Part shown: positions 1 to 7,404 of the stretch, piece by piece
How the letters are laid out: the number at the start of each line of letters is the position of its first letter
Position numbering within the stretch: the stretch's first letter is position 1
DNA from: Gammaproteobacteria bacterium
GTDB lineage: Bacteria > Pseudomonadota > Gammaproteobacteria > SZUA-140
NCBI GenBank assembly: GCA_003230085.1
Contig: QIGV01000194.1
Location: forward strand, 1-40,053
Length of the DNA stretch: 40,053 nt
Direction of reading: 5' to 3'
Made by a program: the position numbers and the translations under genes
The notes under the pieces: generated by a model
What the model was told of the DNA's origin: nothing
Database searches by the model: none
The model's input: the letters and a program-made list of their open reading frames with translations, nothing else

Positions 1-1362
1 ATCGCCACTGTGATGGCCCAGTGTGTCGTTGATCTCCTTGAAATGATCGAGATCGGTGAGTAACAGGGCAAGCGTCGAATTATCCCGCCGCGCTGAAAGA
101 AGGGCATGTTGTACACGATCTGCCAGTAACACACGGTTTGGCAAACCTGTCAGGTTATCATGCAGAGCCTGATACTCAAGCGCCTGCATTTGCTCCTTGT
201 GTACGGTGATATCACGGATGATGACGATAAGATAGCGCTCATCGCCCACCATCATTTCACTGACTGCAAGCTCTACCGGAAAGACAGTGCCATTTTTACG
301 CTGGCCCTCAGCCTCATACCCAACTCTTGAGTTATCTGAGACGTCTGATTCAGGACCCTTTTTTGTGCCTTCTTGAGGGGTATATGCCGTCACTATGTCG
401 CTGCCTGAACCCGGCATCAGCAGTTTGATGTTCTTCCCCACCAATTCACCTGCACTGTATCCAAACAGGTCCGACCCAGCGTAGTTGACTGATTCAATTT
501 TACCGTTTTCATCAAGCGTAATAATTGCATCAACAACATTATCCATGACCGCACGAATCCGGCTCTCCGTTTCCTGCAACTGGTCCTGCATGCGATTGAA
601 AACACGACCAACCTGACCTAATTCATCATGCCGGATATCGGGCAACTTGGTGTCGTGATCGCCACGCCCTACAGAAATGATCGCATCACGAAGCAAGCTT
701 ACCGGGCGAATCACACTATAGCGTAGTGCCAACCACAAAATGATACCTAAAAGAACGACCAGGGCACCTGTGATACGCCAGAACTCATGACGGATATTTT
801 TCAGCTGAACCTGGCTCTCCACTGTGTTAAGGCTCAGTTTAAAGACACCGCGCAGTGGTGAGTTGTCATAGCCATGACAGGCAAGACATGCCGTCTCCGA
901 CTTGATCGGGAGATAGATGGTGAGTTGATCAACGACGTCCGGGTCAAAAGCCATCGCCCCTAGTAGGGCCTGCCCGAATGCCCTTGAAGTTTCCTGCCCA
1001 GTTACCGCGGCTGGTAACCCCTGGCTCACGAAACGTTTATCGCCAAGGTATTCGTTGACGGCGTTGATGGTCGATAGATCGGAAAAAGCGACACGACCAT
1101 CGAGGCGCAACACCGAAATATCAATTACACCTTCATTTTCACGCATATTATCGAGCCACTGCTGTGCCTGTGCACCTTGGCCGTTCAACATTAAGATTTT
1201 CAGGCTGGAGATAAGCGACTTTGCATGAACCTCCATATGAAAGAGGTTTTTTTCCATGAAAGAACGGCTCAGCTGTTTCTCTATGATCCAGCCCGCCGCC
1301 AACAGGAGCGTCAGCAGGGCAACTGAGATGATGGCCGCAATGCGTGTACCCAGGCTATTCAT
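1..1362 (-). CDS. c-haem sensor diguanylate cyclase (TM-haem-TM-HAMP-PAS-GGDEF), partial
   Basis: Membrane sensor predicted to make cyclic di-GMP in response to a periplasmic redox or ligand signal. Its 454 codons in the window have no frame break. The start is the ATG at 1362. Residues 8-26 form a first membrane segment. A periplasmic region of about 170 residues holds one c-type haem motif, CLACH at residues 159-163. A second membrane helix lies near 200-220 (ITGALVVLLGIILWLAL), followed by a HAMP linker and a PAS domain around 260-370. The GGDEF domain begins with LTGLPNR and DLDHFKEIND and is cut at LGHHSGD, so the catalytic GGDEF loop and any EAL domain lie outside the window. Haem attachment would need one of the two maturation systems encoded nearby. 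The upstream neighbours are two beta-propeller genes and a mono-haem cytochrome, probably co-transcribed. The signal sensed is unknown. Confidence 0.88.
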   Translation of the reverse strand, partial: MNSLGTRIAAIISVALLTLLLAAGWIIEKQLSRSFMEKNLFHMEVHAKSLISSLKILMLNGQGAQAQQWLDNMRENEGVIDISVLRLDGRVAFSDLSTINAVNEYLGDKRFVSQGLPAAVTGQETSRAFGQALLGAMAFDPDVVDQLTIYLPIKSETACLACHGYDNSPLRGVFKLSLNTVESQVQLKNIRHEFWRITGALVVLLGIILWLALRYSVIRPVSLLRDAIISVGRGDHDTKLPDIRHDELGQVGRVFNRMQDQLQETESRIRAVMDNVVDAIITLDENGKIESVNYAGSDLFGYSAGELVGKNIKLLMPGSGSDIVTAYTPQEGTKKGPESDVSDNSRVGYEAEGQRKNGTVFPVELAVSEMMVGDERYLIVIIRDITVHKEQMQALEYQALHDNLTGLPNRVLLADRVQHALLSARRDNSTLALLLTDLDHFKEINDTLGHHSGD

Positions 1363-1408
1363 TGCATGCGGCCATAGTCAATAAAACTAAAATCAGGCTT
1401 TCAAATAT

Positions 1409-2686
1409 CTAATTCAGGATCCTGGCGACACCGCCAAAACTGCCAACCCACATCGTACCATCCTCAGCACGCACCATGGAAAAAACATTGTTGGCAAACA
1501 GACCATCCGCGGTGGTCATGGTCGTCAGCTTTTTGCCCTCATCCTCCACTCGCACCAGACCCTTGCTCGTCCCGGCCCAGAGAACACCCTCTCGATCCAG
1601 ATGCAGCATAAAGATATGATTGGAGGGTAGTCCATCCGCAGTCGTAAAATTTTCCCAGTTCTTGCCATCAAAACGAGCCAGTCCCGCGCCCCAGGTGCCG
1701 GCCCATACTGTGCCATTACCATCCACTACCAGTGAAATGATGTAGTTTGGATTATAGGCCACCTTGATATCCTCCATTCCCTGCTCAGCCTTTTGTTGGG
1801 AATGGTGCATGGAAGCCTTCGCAGGATCATTAGTGGACTGAATGGCATCCTTGACGATCTCATAGGGAGCCCCCAGTCCATCGCTATGTTGCCAGTTTTT
1901 CCATTCACCATCTTTGTAGCGGGCCAGGCCTTCCTCGGTTGCAAACCACATTTCTCCGTTTTTCCCGACCTCCACACCATAAACCCAGGGGTTGGGCAAG
2001 CCGCCGTGAGTGCTCTCCATGGTAAAGGTCTCCCATTGATCAGGATCATCGAAATCACCACCCTTGATGTGGTTGACGCCTGACCAGGTGGCAATCCAGA
2101 TATCGCCGTTGGCCGTTTGCGCAACATCGTAGACAAACTGATCGGCAAGACCATCAGGAATATTGTAATTCTTCCACTGATCCTTTTCCGGGTCATAGAT
2201 CGACAATCCACCGCCATAGGTTCCTACAATAATCTTGCCTCCGATCTTGCTGACATGAAATATGCCGTTGGATAACAGTCCATCAATCTTATTGTCAAAA
2301 ACCTTATGGGTATCATCAGTCGTATCGTAGCGAATCACACCACCGGATGTCGCTATCCAGGCAACTTTACCGTCGAGAATAATCCCCTTGACGTTTCGGT
2401 TCCCCACGCGGAAATGAGTAAAACGCGATTTTGAAGAAGGCGCACTAACTGCTGGCACTCCCTGAGTGGGCTGTGTCATAGGAGGATGATTCGTTGGTAC
2501 CTGTGCACCAGGGGGTAGAATCCCCGCAGGGAGTGAAATCCCCGCGCTGTTTTCAAAAACAGCTGGTGGTATTGGCGCCGCCGTGGAAGACTTTCCAGAT
2601 TGTTGCATTCCCAGCATATAGCTGCCAATCACCAGCCCCCCCACGATTAAAATCAGGAATGCCCAGCCTTTATGATCTAGTTTCAT
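1409..2686 (-). CDS. Membrane-anchored two-component-regulator-type beta-propeller protein
   Basis: 425 residues. The N terminus (MKLDHKGWAFLILIVGGLVIGSY) is a signal anchor, followed by a proline- and serine-rich linker to about residue 90. The rest consists of repeated Reg_prop blades with the signature W-x-(G/A)-T-x-x-G and ADGL-type turns, for example VWAGTWGAGLARFDG and MWVGSFGGVARI. In the family these blades usually form the periplasmic sensor of hybrid histidine kinases, but here the propeller stands alone with no kinase. It is a clear paralogue of the next gene upstream (2750-3883): both carry the same insertion between a DGLGAP blade and a YNPxY blade, so they look like a tandem duplication. 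A role in sensing or scaffolding with the adjacent haem diguanylate cyclase and cytochrome is inference. Confidence 0.85.
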   Translation of the reverse strand: MKLDHKGWAFLILIVGGLVIGSYMLGMQQSGKSSTAAPIPPAVFENSAGISLPAGILPPGAQVPTNHPPMTQPTQGVPAVSAPSSKSRFTHFRVGNRNVKGIILDGKVAWIATSGGVIRYDTTDDTHKVFDNKIDGLLSNGIFHVSKIGGKIIVGTYGGGLSIYDPEKDQWKNYNIPDGLADQFVYDVAQTANGDIWIATWSGVNHIKGGDFDDPDQWETFTMESTHGGLPNPWVYGVEVGKNGEMWFATEEGLARYKDGEWKNWQHSDGLGAPYEIVKDAIQSTNDPAKASMHHSQQKAEQGMEDIKVAYNPNYIISLVVDGNGTVWAGTWGAGLARFDGKNWENFTTADGLPSNHIFMLHLDREGVLWAGTSKGLVRVEDEGKKLTTMTTADGLFANNVFSMVRAEDGTMWVGSFGGVARILN

Positions 2687-2749
2687 GGTAACTCCAGTCT
2701 ATATTGTAATGGGGAGTCTTTGATCGTGTCCTTTAAATCAGGCAAAGTC

Positions 2750-3883
2750 TCACCGATAACCAATTCTTGCTACCCCACCCTTGGAACCGACCCATATGTC
2801 ACCTCCAGGCGTTGCAGCAATTGCATATATATTTTCATCTGGCAGGCCATCTGCCCGCCCGTAACTGCGCCAGATTTTACCATCAAATCTCGACAATCCC
2901 TGGTTCGTACCAAACCACAGATTGCCATCCTTATCCTGCGCGATGCTATAGACGATATTACCCGCCAAACCATCGTCTCTGGTAAAATTAGTCCATGTCT
3001 CGCCAGCGAAACGGCTGACACCACCACCCCAGGTACCCGCCCACACGGTGCCGTCATCGTCCACATGGATACTGAAGACATAACTGGGATTATAGGTCGC
3101 ACGGCCATCCGACAGTACGCCCAGGTTATGCCGTGCCCGCGTTCCCAAACCGGTATTGGTACTGATCGGGAGCTGTTCACGATTCGGTGCTCCCAGACCG
3201 TCTTTATGCGTCCAGGCCGACCACGATGACCCATCATACATCGACACGCCCCCTTCAGTGCCTAACCAGACCCGACCGGCGGAATCAATATCCACACCGT
3301 AGACCCATTCATTGACAAGCTCATCAAAATAGGTGGTGAACGTTTCGGATTGCGGATCAAAAAAGTTTGCGCCCGCCCAAGTGCCTATCCAGAGTGCGCC
3401 ATCTGTATTTTCCGCAAAGGCATATACCCAGTAGTCCGCTAGCCCATGCAATGGAAAATAGGTCGTCCACTGACCTTCCTTATAGCGTGAAATACCACCA
3501 CCGTTAGTGCCAAACCATTTATAACCCTGGCTGTCGACCAGAATGGAAAAAATATACTCATTCGCAAGGCCGTGCTTGCGGGTGAAGGTATCTTTGACAT
3601 CCCCGCTAGCCAGGTCCACTTCATGTACTCCCAGTGATGTTCCCACCCACAGTGATTGACGGTCAGGATCGAAGGCCAGTGAACGAACAAAAACATTTTC
3701 GCCAACATTAAAGGTTTCCAGAACCTCTGGCACAGCCTTGTCCTCAGAAAGCACGGCCTGCTGTGATTCGCCAGCTGGCACCGTTTGAATCTGGCCCGCA
3801 GCCTGATCAGACGATTCAGAGCAACCCGCCATCAAGGGCAAGACTACTAAACCGGCTATCAGGATAAAACGGGCCAATCTCAT
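2750..3883 (-). CDS. Lipoprotein two-component-regulator-type beta-propeller
   Basis: 377 residues. A lipoprotein signal ends in the lipobox LMAGC (Cys20). The mature protein has a short linker and then seven or so Reg_prop blades (SLWVGTSLGVHEVD, LWIGTWAG, VWLGTEGGVSMYDG, VWAGTWGGGVSRF, LWFGTNQGLSRFDG, IWVGSKGGVARI). This is the size of one closed propeller. It overlaps the cytochrome gene upstream by ATGA at 3880-3883, so the two are translationally coupled. A 63-bp gap separates it from its paralogue downstream. No enzymatic residues or kinase domain are visible. It is probably attached to the inner or outer membrane leaflet facing the periplasm; its binding partner is unknown. Confidence 0.85.
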   Translation of the reverse strand: MRLARFILIAGLVVLPLMAGCSESSDQAAGQIQTVPAGESQQAVLSEDKAVPEVLETFNVGENVFVRSLAFDPDRQSLWVGTSLGVHEVDLASGDVKDTFTRKHGLANEYIFSILVDSQGYKWFGTNGGGISRYKEGQWTTYFPLHGLADYWVYAFAENTDGALWIGTWAGANFFDPQSETFTTYFDELVNEWVYGVDIDSAGRVWLGTEGGVSMYDGSSWSAWTHKDGLGAPNREQLPISTNTGLGTRARHNLGVLSDGRATYNPSYVFSIHVDDDGTVWAGTWGGGVSRFAGETWTNFTRDDGLAGNIVYSIAQDKDGNLWFGTNQGLSRFDGKIWRSYGRADGLPDENIYAIAATPGGDIWVGSKGGVARIGYR

Positions 3884-4194
3884 CGACGCAGTGTTCTCAG
3901 GTAAGCGGTGATATCGAATAACTCGTTGACAGTCAACTGGCCACGAAAAGAGGGCATCACTCCCTGACCGTTCTTAATGCTCTCTACGATGACTGAATCT
4001 GGCTGCAGCATACGCTCACCGCGTGAAAAATCCGGCGCCCCTGGAATTTGGCCAGCGCCATTACTGCCATGGCAGTTCTGACAATATTTTGCATAGATTT
4101 TGCTGCCTTTACTGGCATCTGCCGCATTCGCAAGACCTACCCATCCGACCAGCAGGCAAGATGCAACTATGAATATGGTGATTTTTAATCTCAT
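3880..4194 (-). CDS. Small class I mono-haem cytochrome c, periplasmic
   Basis: 104 residues with a Sec signal peptide ending at about ANA (residue 24). The mature protein is about 80 residues with one haem motif, CQNCH, followed by GSNGAGQIPGAPDF. A downstream methionine in GQGVMPSFRGQL is the likely sixth haem ligand, and the C-terminal helix DITAYLRTL is typical of cytochrome c555/c6-like proteins. It is a soluble electron carrier. Its stop codon overlaps the start of the propeller lipoprotein (ATGA). Upstream lies the palindromic repeat at 4231-4368, so it may have its own promoter separate from the ccm operon. Electron donor and acceptor cannot be told from the sequence. Confidence 0.9.
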   Translation of the reverse strand: MRLKITIFIVASCLLVGWVGLANAADASKGSKIYAKYCQNCHGSNGAGQIPGAPDFSRGERMLQPDSVIVESIKNGQGVMPSFRGQLTVNELFDITAYLRTLRR

Positions 4195-4230
4195 CTCAAC
4201 ATTCCTCTTTAAATGATACTGAACAAAACT

Positions 4231-4368
4231 CTAGGAAAGCTCTGATTAATTCGTCATTCCGGGCGAAGCAGAGCGAAGACCCGGAATCCAGTGCTATTAA
4301 TTCAGTGTGTTACTGGATTCCGGCTTTCGCCGGAATGACGAGAAACGAATTAATCAGAGCTTCCCTAG
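4231..4368. repeat. MITE-like palindromic repeat, 138 bp
   Basis: The ends are near-perfect terminal inverted repeats: CTAGGAAAGCTCTGATTAA at the left and its complement at the right, with one mismatch in 23 bases. Inside are further paired segments (CGTCATTCCGG against CCGGAATGACG, and GGAATCCAG against CTGGATTCC). It has no coding content. CTAG at both ends may be a target duplication or part of the repeat. It sits between the TlpA-like gene, whose stop begins at the second base after the element, and the cytochrome c gene 36 bp away, so it could act as a transcript-end hairpin. The TCATTCCGGCGAAAGCCGG core resembles repeats that are common in proteobacteria. Confidence 0.85.
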
Positions 4369-4369
4369 T

Positions 4370-4927
4370 TCATATTTTCTCTAACATTGCCTGATCACCA
4401 TCATAAGCCTGACGCAATGCCTCTACCATGGCCGGGTCATCCCAGGTTCTTTCGCCTACAATTCTGCGTATCAATTTACCATCCGGCGAAATCAGAAATG
4501 TATCCGGGTAAACGCGGATACCCAGAATCTGTTCACTGATCTCCTGGTTCTGATCAATGAAAGAGGTAAAACGAATTCCCCTGTCCTGATAAAATTCAAT
4601 GGCAATATCTCTGTCGCTATCCACTGACAAGCCAATTACGATAAATTTTTTTTCGTCCAGCGCCTCATTTAAACGATCAAGGCTGGGCAATTCCATTCGG
4701 CAGGGTGCACACCATGTCGCCCAGACATTCAGTATGACAAGCCTCCCCCTATAAGCATCAAGCGCCTGCTTTTCACCTTGAAACCCGGTCAGGACCAGCG
4801 AGGGAAACGGCCCGCCTTCCACCAGGCGATCCGGGGGTGGTGTCTGATTACAGGCTGACAATGCCAACAATGTCATTGTCAACGCAATTGGCAGAGTGAA
4901 GAAATTGAGCACAACAGAATTGTTCAA
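4370..4927 (-). CDS. TlpA/ResA-like thiol-disulfide oxidoreductase lipoprotein
   Basis: 185 residues. A lipoprotein signal ends in ALSAC (Cys26) and is followed by a thioredoxin fold with the active site WATWCAPC at Cys73/Cys76 and a cis-proline region near RVYPDTFLISPDG. Proteins of this type reduce apocytochrome haem-site thiols in the periplasm. It lies 21 bp after ccmI in the same direction, so it is probably the last gene of the ccm operon and supplements CcmG. The only start in reach that gives a full signal peptide is TTG at 4927, preceded by GGAGG with close spacing; the next ATG at 4876 would leave almost no signal peptide. Confidence 0.85.
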   Translation of the reverse strand: MNNSVVLNFFTLPIALTMTLLALSACNQTPPPDRLVEGGPFPSLVLTGFQGEKQALDAYRGRLVILNVWATWCAPCRMELPSLDRLNEALDEKKFIVIGLSVDSDRDIAIEFYQDRGIRFTSFIDQNQEISEQILGIRVYPDTFLISPDGKLIRRIVGERTWDDPAMVEALRQAYDGDQAMLEKI

Positions 4928-4948
4928 GTTCCTCCCGCTCCTACCAGG

Positions 4949-6232
4949 TTACGGTATCACCTCATTGACTAGAATGTCTGCCATGTTACCGGCGCCGATG
5001 ATGCCACTGGAACCCTGTAGATCACCGCTCTTTGGTGTCGCATCACCTGACCTTGAAATTCGTGCGACCACTTCCACCTGGGAGAACATGGACAGTTTCA
5101 TGGCCGGATTAATCGCAGTGGTATCGTCAAGGGTAAATTGTAGCGGGAGGTCTTTGACCTGGGCACGAATGATGGCTAAAGGCATACGGGGTCCTTGCGG
5201 AGCGCGGGCAAAAATAAATACCGTGTCAGAACCGTTGACCTTGTCCTGGAGAGCGCCATCCAGCTTTACAACACCGTCCAGTTTTTCGATTCCCTGCTGA
5301 TCACCGGATGCTTCTACCTTTGCGGAAATCGCTGCACCATTATCCTGAGGATTGCGCCCCGCCAGCAAGGCCTCTACTTCGGAGATATTGCTTTCCATGC
5401 TTCTGGCAGCTTGTGAATCCTTTGGCACCAAATCATAAAGGTGTTTCCAGACCCTGAGCGCTTCCTTGAAATCTGCCCTTTCATACGCAGCGGTTCCAGC
5501 AAGCCAGAGTGCTTTCTGATTATTTGGATCAATCTCCAATGCGCGGCTGATCAGCTCCAGCGGACGGCCTTCCAGAGATTGGCCACTGGACATTGCCACG
5601 GCATCAGCGTAATCCGCAAACAACTGGGCGTCGTTGTCATTGAGCCGGGTGGCATTATCCAGTGCAGCCAGGGCCTCGCTAAAGCGCTCCAGTGCGATCA
5701 GGGATCGGCCCAGCATCGCCCAACCCTCCGCATCCGTCGGATCATCCTCCAGGCGCTTGGCAAGTTGTGCCACCATTAGATTAATCTGATCTGCAATCTC
5801 CGACTTGGACATATCGGGCGTAATTCTCGCAGGCTGCACAGGATTCAATGCAGCAGGTTTACCCAATGACATATAGGTACCAATTGCAAATACCGGTATA
5901 AATATCCCGACCAGGATGGCAGACAACCATGATCGTTTACTGTGTGTGTTCTGACTGACTGTATTCTTATCAGCCGCACCCTCACTGTTCACCGCAACAT
6001 CATCAAGCAGCCGTTTCTCCAATTCCAGGCGCCCCTGTTCATATTTATCCCGGCTGATGACGTCGTTCTGCACGTCGCGTTCCAACTCTGCCAACTGGTC
6101 CCGGTAAACAGAAACATTGAGGTCATTACGTTCTATCTGGCCCCTGCTCCGACCTTTTTGCAACAGGGGTGGAATAGCAAATACCAGCGCAACTACGACA
6201 AGCAGCAACGCGGCGACTACAAAAACAGTCAT
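4949..6232 (-). CDS. ccmI: Cytochrome c maturation protein CcmI
   Basis: 427 residues, within the family's usual range. Residues 1-25 are a membrane helix (MTVFVVAALLLVVVALVFAI). The cytoplasmic region YRDQLAELERDVQ...YEQGRLELEKRLL is the CcmI/CycH signature. A second helix lies at about 102-122. A periplasmic TPR domain at 155-285 (AEGWAMLGRSLIALERFSEALAALDNA) binds the C terminus of apocytochromes. A C-terminal beta-rich domain (VFIFARAPQGPRMPLAI) ends the protein. CcmI delivers apocytochrome to the CcmFH haem lyase. It is separated from ccmH by 114 bp that hold two stem-loops. Confidence 0.93.
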   Translation of the reverse strand: MTVFVVAALLLVVVALVFAIPPLLQKGRSRGQIERNDLNVSVYRDQLAELERDVQNDVISRDKYEQGRLELEKRLLDDVAVNSEGAADKNTVSQNTHSKRSWLSAILVGIFIPVFAIGTYMSLGKPAALNPVQPARITPDMSKSEIADQINLMVAQLAKRLEDDPTDAEGWAMLGRSLIALERFSEALAALDNATRLNDNDAQLFADYADAVAMSSGQSLEGRPLELISRALEIDPNNQKALWLAGTAAYERADFKEALRVWKHLYDLVPKDSQAARSMESNISEVEALLAGRNPQDNGAAISAKVEASGDQQGIEKLDGVVKLDGALQDKVNGSDTVFIFARAPQGPRMPLAIIRAQVKDLPLQFTLDDTTAINPAMKLSMFSQVEVVARISRSGDATPKSGDLQGSSGIIGAGNMADILVNEVIP

Positions 6233-6270
6233 GCCAAGTGGTCTCCCGAAATCATGAAAGTGGATTTATA

Positions 6271-6347
6271 GCCCTGCCGCGAACTGCAGGGCAATGAAAA
6301 TGCTGCTGTGCTCCTTCGAGCAGGTCCGTGCAAGCGAAGGGAAGCAC
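6271..6347 (-). other. Two stem-loops between ccmH and ccmI
   Basis: The gap of 114 bp is unusual in this otherwise overlapping operon. It contains a 7-bp perfect stem GCCCTGC/GCAGGGC (6271-6277 with 6286-6292). It also contains a longer imperfect stem, GTGCTCCTTCG at 6308-6318 with CGAAGGGAAGCAC at 6335-6347, which reaches the ccmH stop codon. Neither is followed by a long U-run on the minus strand, so they may be RNA-processing or stabilising structures instead of a terminator. Confidence 0.4.
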
Positions 6348-6883
6348 TACCCTTTCCCGTCCTTGTCATCTCCCAGTAACGATTCTGCACGACGTATTTC
6401 TTCATTCGATAACGATACCTCACTGGCTCGCAGTCCACGTCGTTTCAAGCTAATGAACAGGACAAGCAGTGCAATGCCCAATAGAATAAAGGGGCCAGCC
6501 CACAACAATAAAGTGGCGCCCTTTACGGGTGGCCTAAAGAGTATAAAGTCACCATAACGCTGCACCAGGAAATCAACGACTTCGGAATCTGAGCGTCCAT
6601 TTTCCATCATGGTACGCATTTCCTTCTTAACATCATTGGCAAACCCTGAATCCGATCCAGCAATAGACTGCCCCTGACAAACCAGGCAGCGCAGCTCACC
6701 TCCCATGGCTGCCATGCGCGCCTCGATCACGGGATCCGCTATCATGGGTGCTGCCTCCTTTGCCAGACTGACGTTTCCCGTCAGCAGCAGGCACAGGCCC
6801 AAAAATAACAGTCCCGGCACTGGCCTAAAGTGAGTGTGCGGCACCAGGCTGTCCATTCGTAATTGCATATCTCTAACGTTCAT
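6347..6883 (-). CDS. ccmH: Cytochrome c maturation protein CcmH
   Basis: 178 residues. The signal peptide covers about residues 1-41 and ends at SLA. The mature domain has the CcmH/CcmL motif LRCLVCQGQSIAGSDS, whose CXXC thiol pair works in apocytochrome reduction and haem ligation with CcmF and CcmG. The helices DVKKEMRTMMENGRSDSEVVDFLVQRYGDFIL are diagnostic. A C-terminal membrane helix lies near residues 125-145, with a short cytoplasmic tail. The ATG overlaps the ccmG stop (ATGA, 6880-6883). This is the short single-domain form; the CcmI part is a separate gene, unlike the fused CcmH of E. coli. Confidence 0.95.
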   Translation of the reverse strand: MNVRDMQLRMDSLVPHTHFRPVPGLLFLGLCLLLTGNVSLAKEAAPMIADPVIEARMAAMGGELRCLVCQGQSIAGSDSGFANDVKKEMRTMMENGRSDSEVVDFLVQRYGDFILFRPPVKGATLLLWAGPFILLGIALLVLFISLKRRGLRASEVSLSNEEIRRAESLLGDDKDGKG

Positions 6884-7404
6884 ATTCCCTGGAGTTTTTC
6901 AATTAAAGGTAAGATCTCATTTTGCAAAGCATCCGGACTAATCGGGCCGATCTGCTTAAAGCGGATCGTCCCTTGCTGATCGATAACATAGGTCTCGGGT
7001 ACACCGTAGACACCGTAGTCCATCCCCACCCGCCCCTCAATATCGTGGCCGCTCTTAGTGTAAGGGTTACCAAGATCTTGCAGCCAGCGAATAGCATCGT
7101 TGCGTTCATCTTTATAGTTCAAGCCAATAATCGGCACGATATTCCTGCGCGCAAGCTCAACTAACAGGGGATGTTCCTGGCGACAGGACACACACCAGGA
7201 TGCCCAAACATTAAACAACCACACCTGCCCTCGCATATCACTATTTGATATGGTCTCGGATGCATTATGTAATTGTGGCAATGCAAATGCCGGTGCCGGC
7301 TTGTCAATCAGCGGAGAAGGCACTTTGCTGGGATCCAGCAACAGCCCAACGCCAAGAAAAACAACCAGCACGACAAAAGCGGCTAAAGGGATTAGTCGCT
7401 TCAT
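6880..7404 (-). CDS. ccmG: Thiol:disulfide interchange protein CcmG/DsbE
   Basis: 174 residues, the family length. An N-terminal membrane anchor covers residues 5-23. The thioredoxin-fold domain has active site WASWCVSC (Cys71, Cys74) and the family motifs GLNYKDERNDAIRWL and GVYGVPETYVID (cis-Pro loop). CcmG keeps haem-binding cysteines of apocytochromes and CcmH reduced, using electrons from DsbD/CcdA. The CVSC dipeptide differs from the usual CPTC or CAPC but keeps both cysteines. It overlaps ccmF at the start and ccmH at the end, each by ATGA. Confidence 0.95.
   Translation of the reverse strand: MKRLIPLAAFVVLVVFLGVGLLLDPSKVPSPLIDKPAPAFALPQLHNASETISNSDMRGQVWLFNVWASWCVSCRQEHPLLVELARRNIVPIIGLNYKDERNDAIRWLQDLGNPYTKSGHDIEGRVGMDYGVYGVPETYVIDQQGTIRFKQIGPISPDALQNEILPLIEKLQGI

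Noticed and set aside
1726-2217. 163-codon open frame overlapping the first propeller gene
   Set aside because: It lies in another frame of a well-supported propeller gene, has no signal or domain, and its composition is that of a shadow frame.
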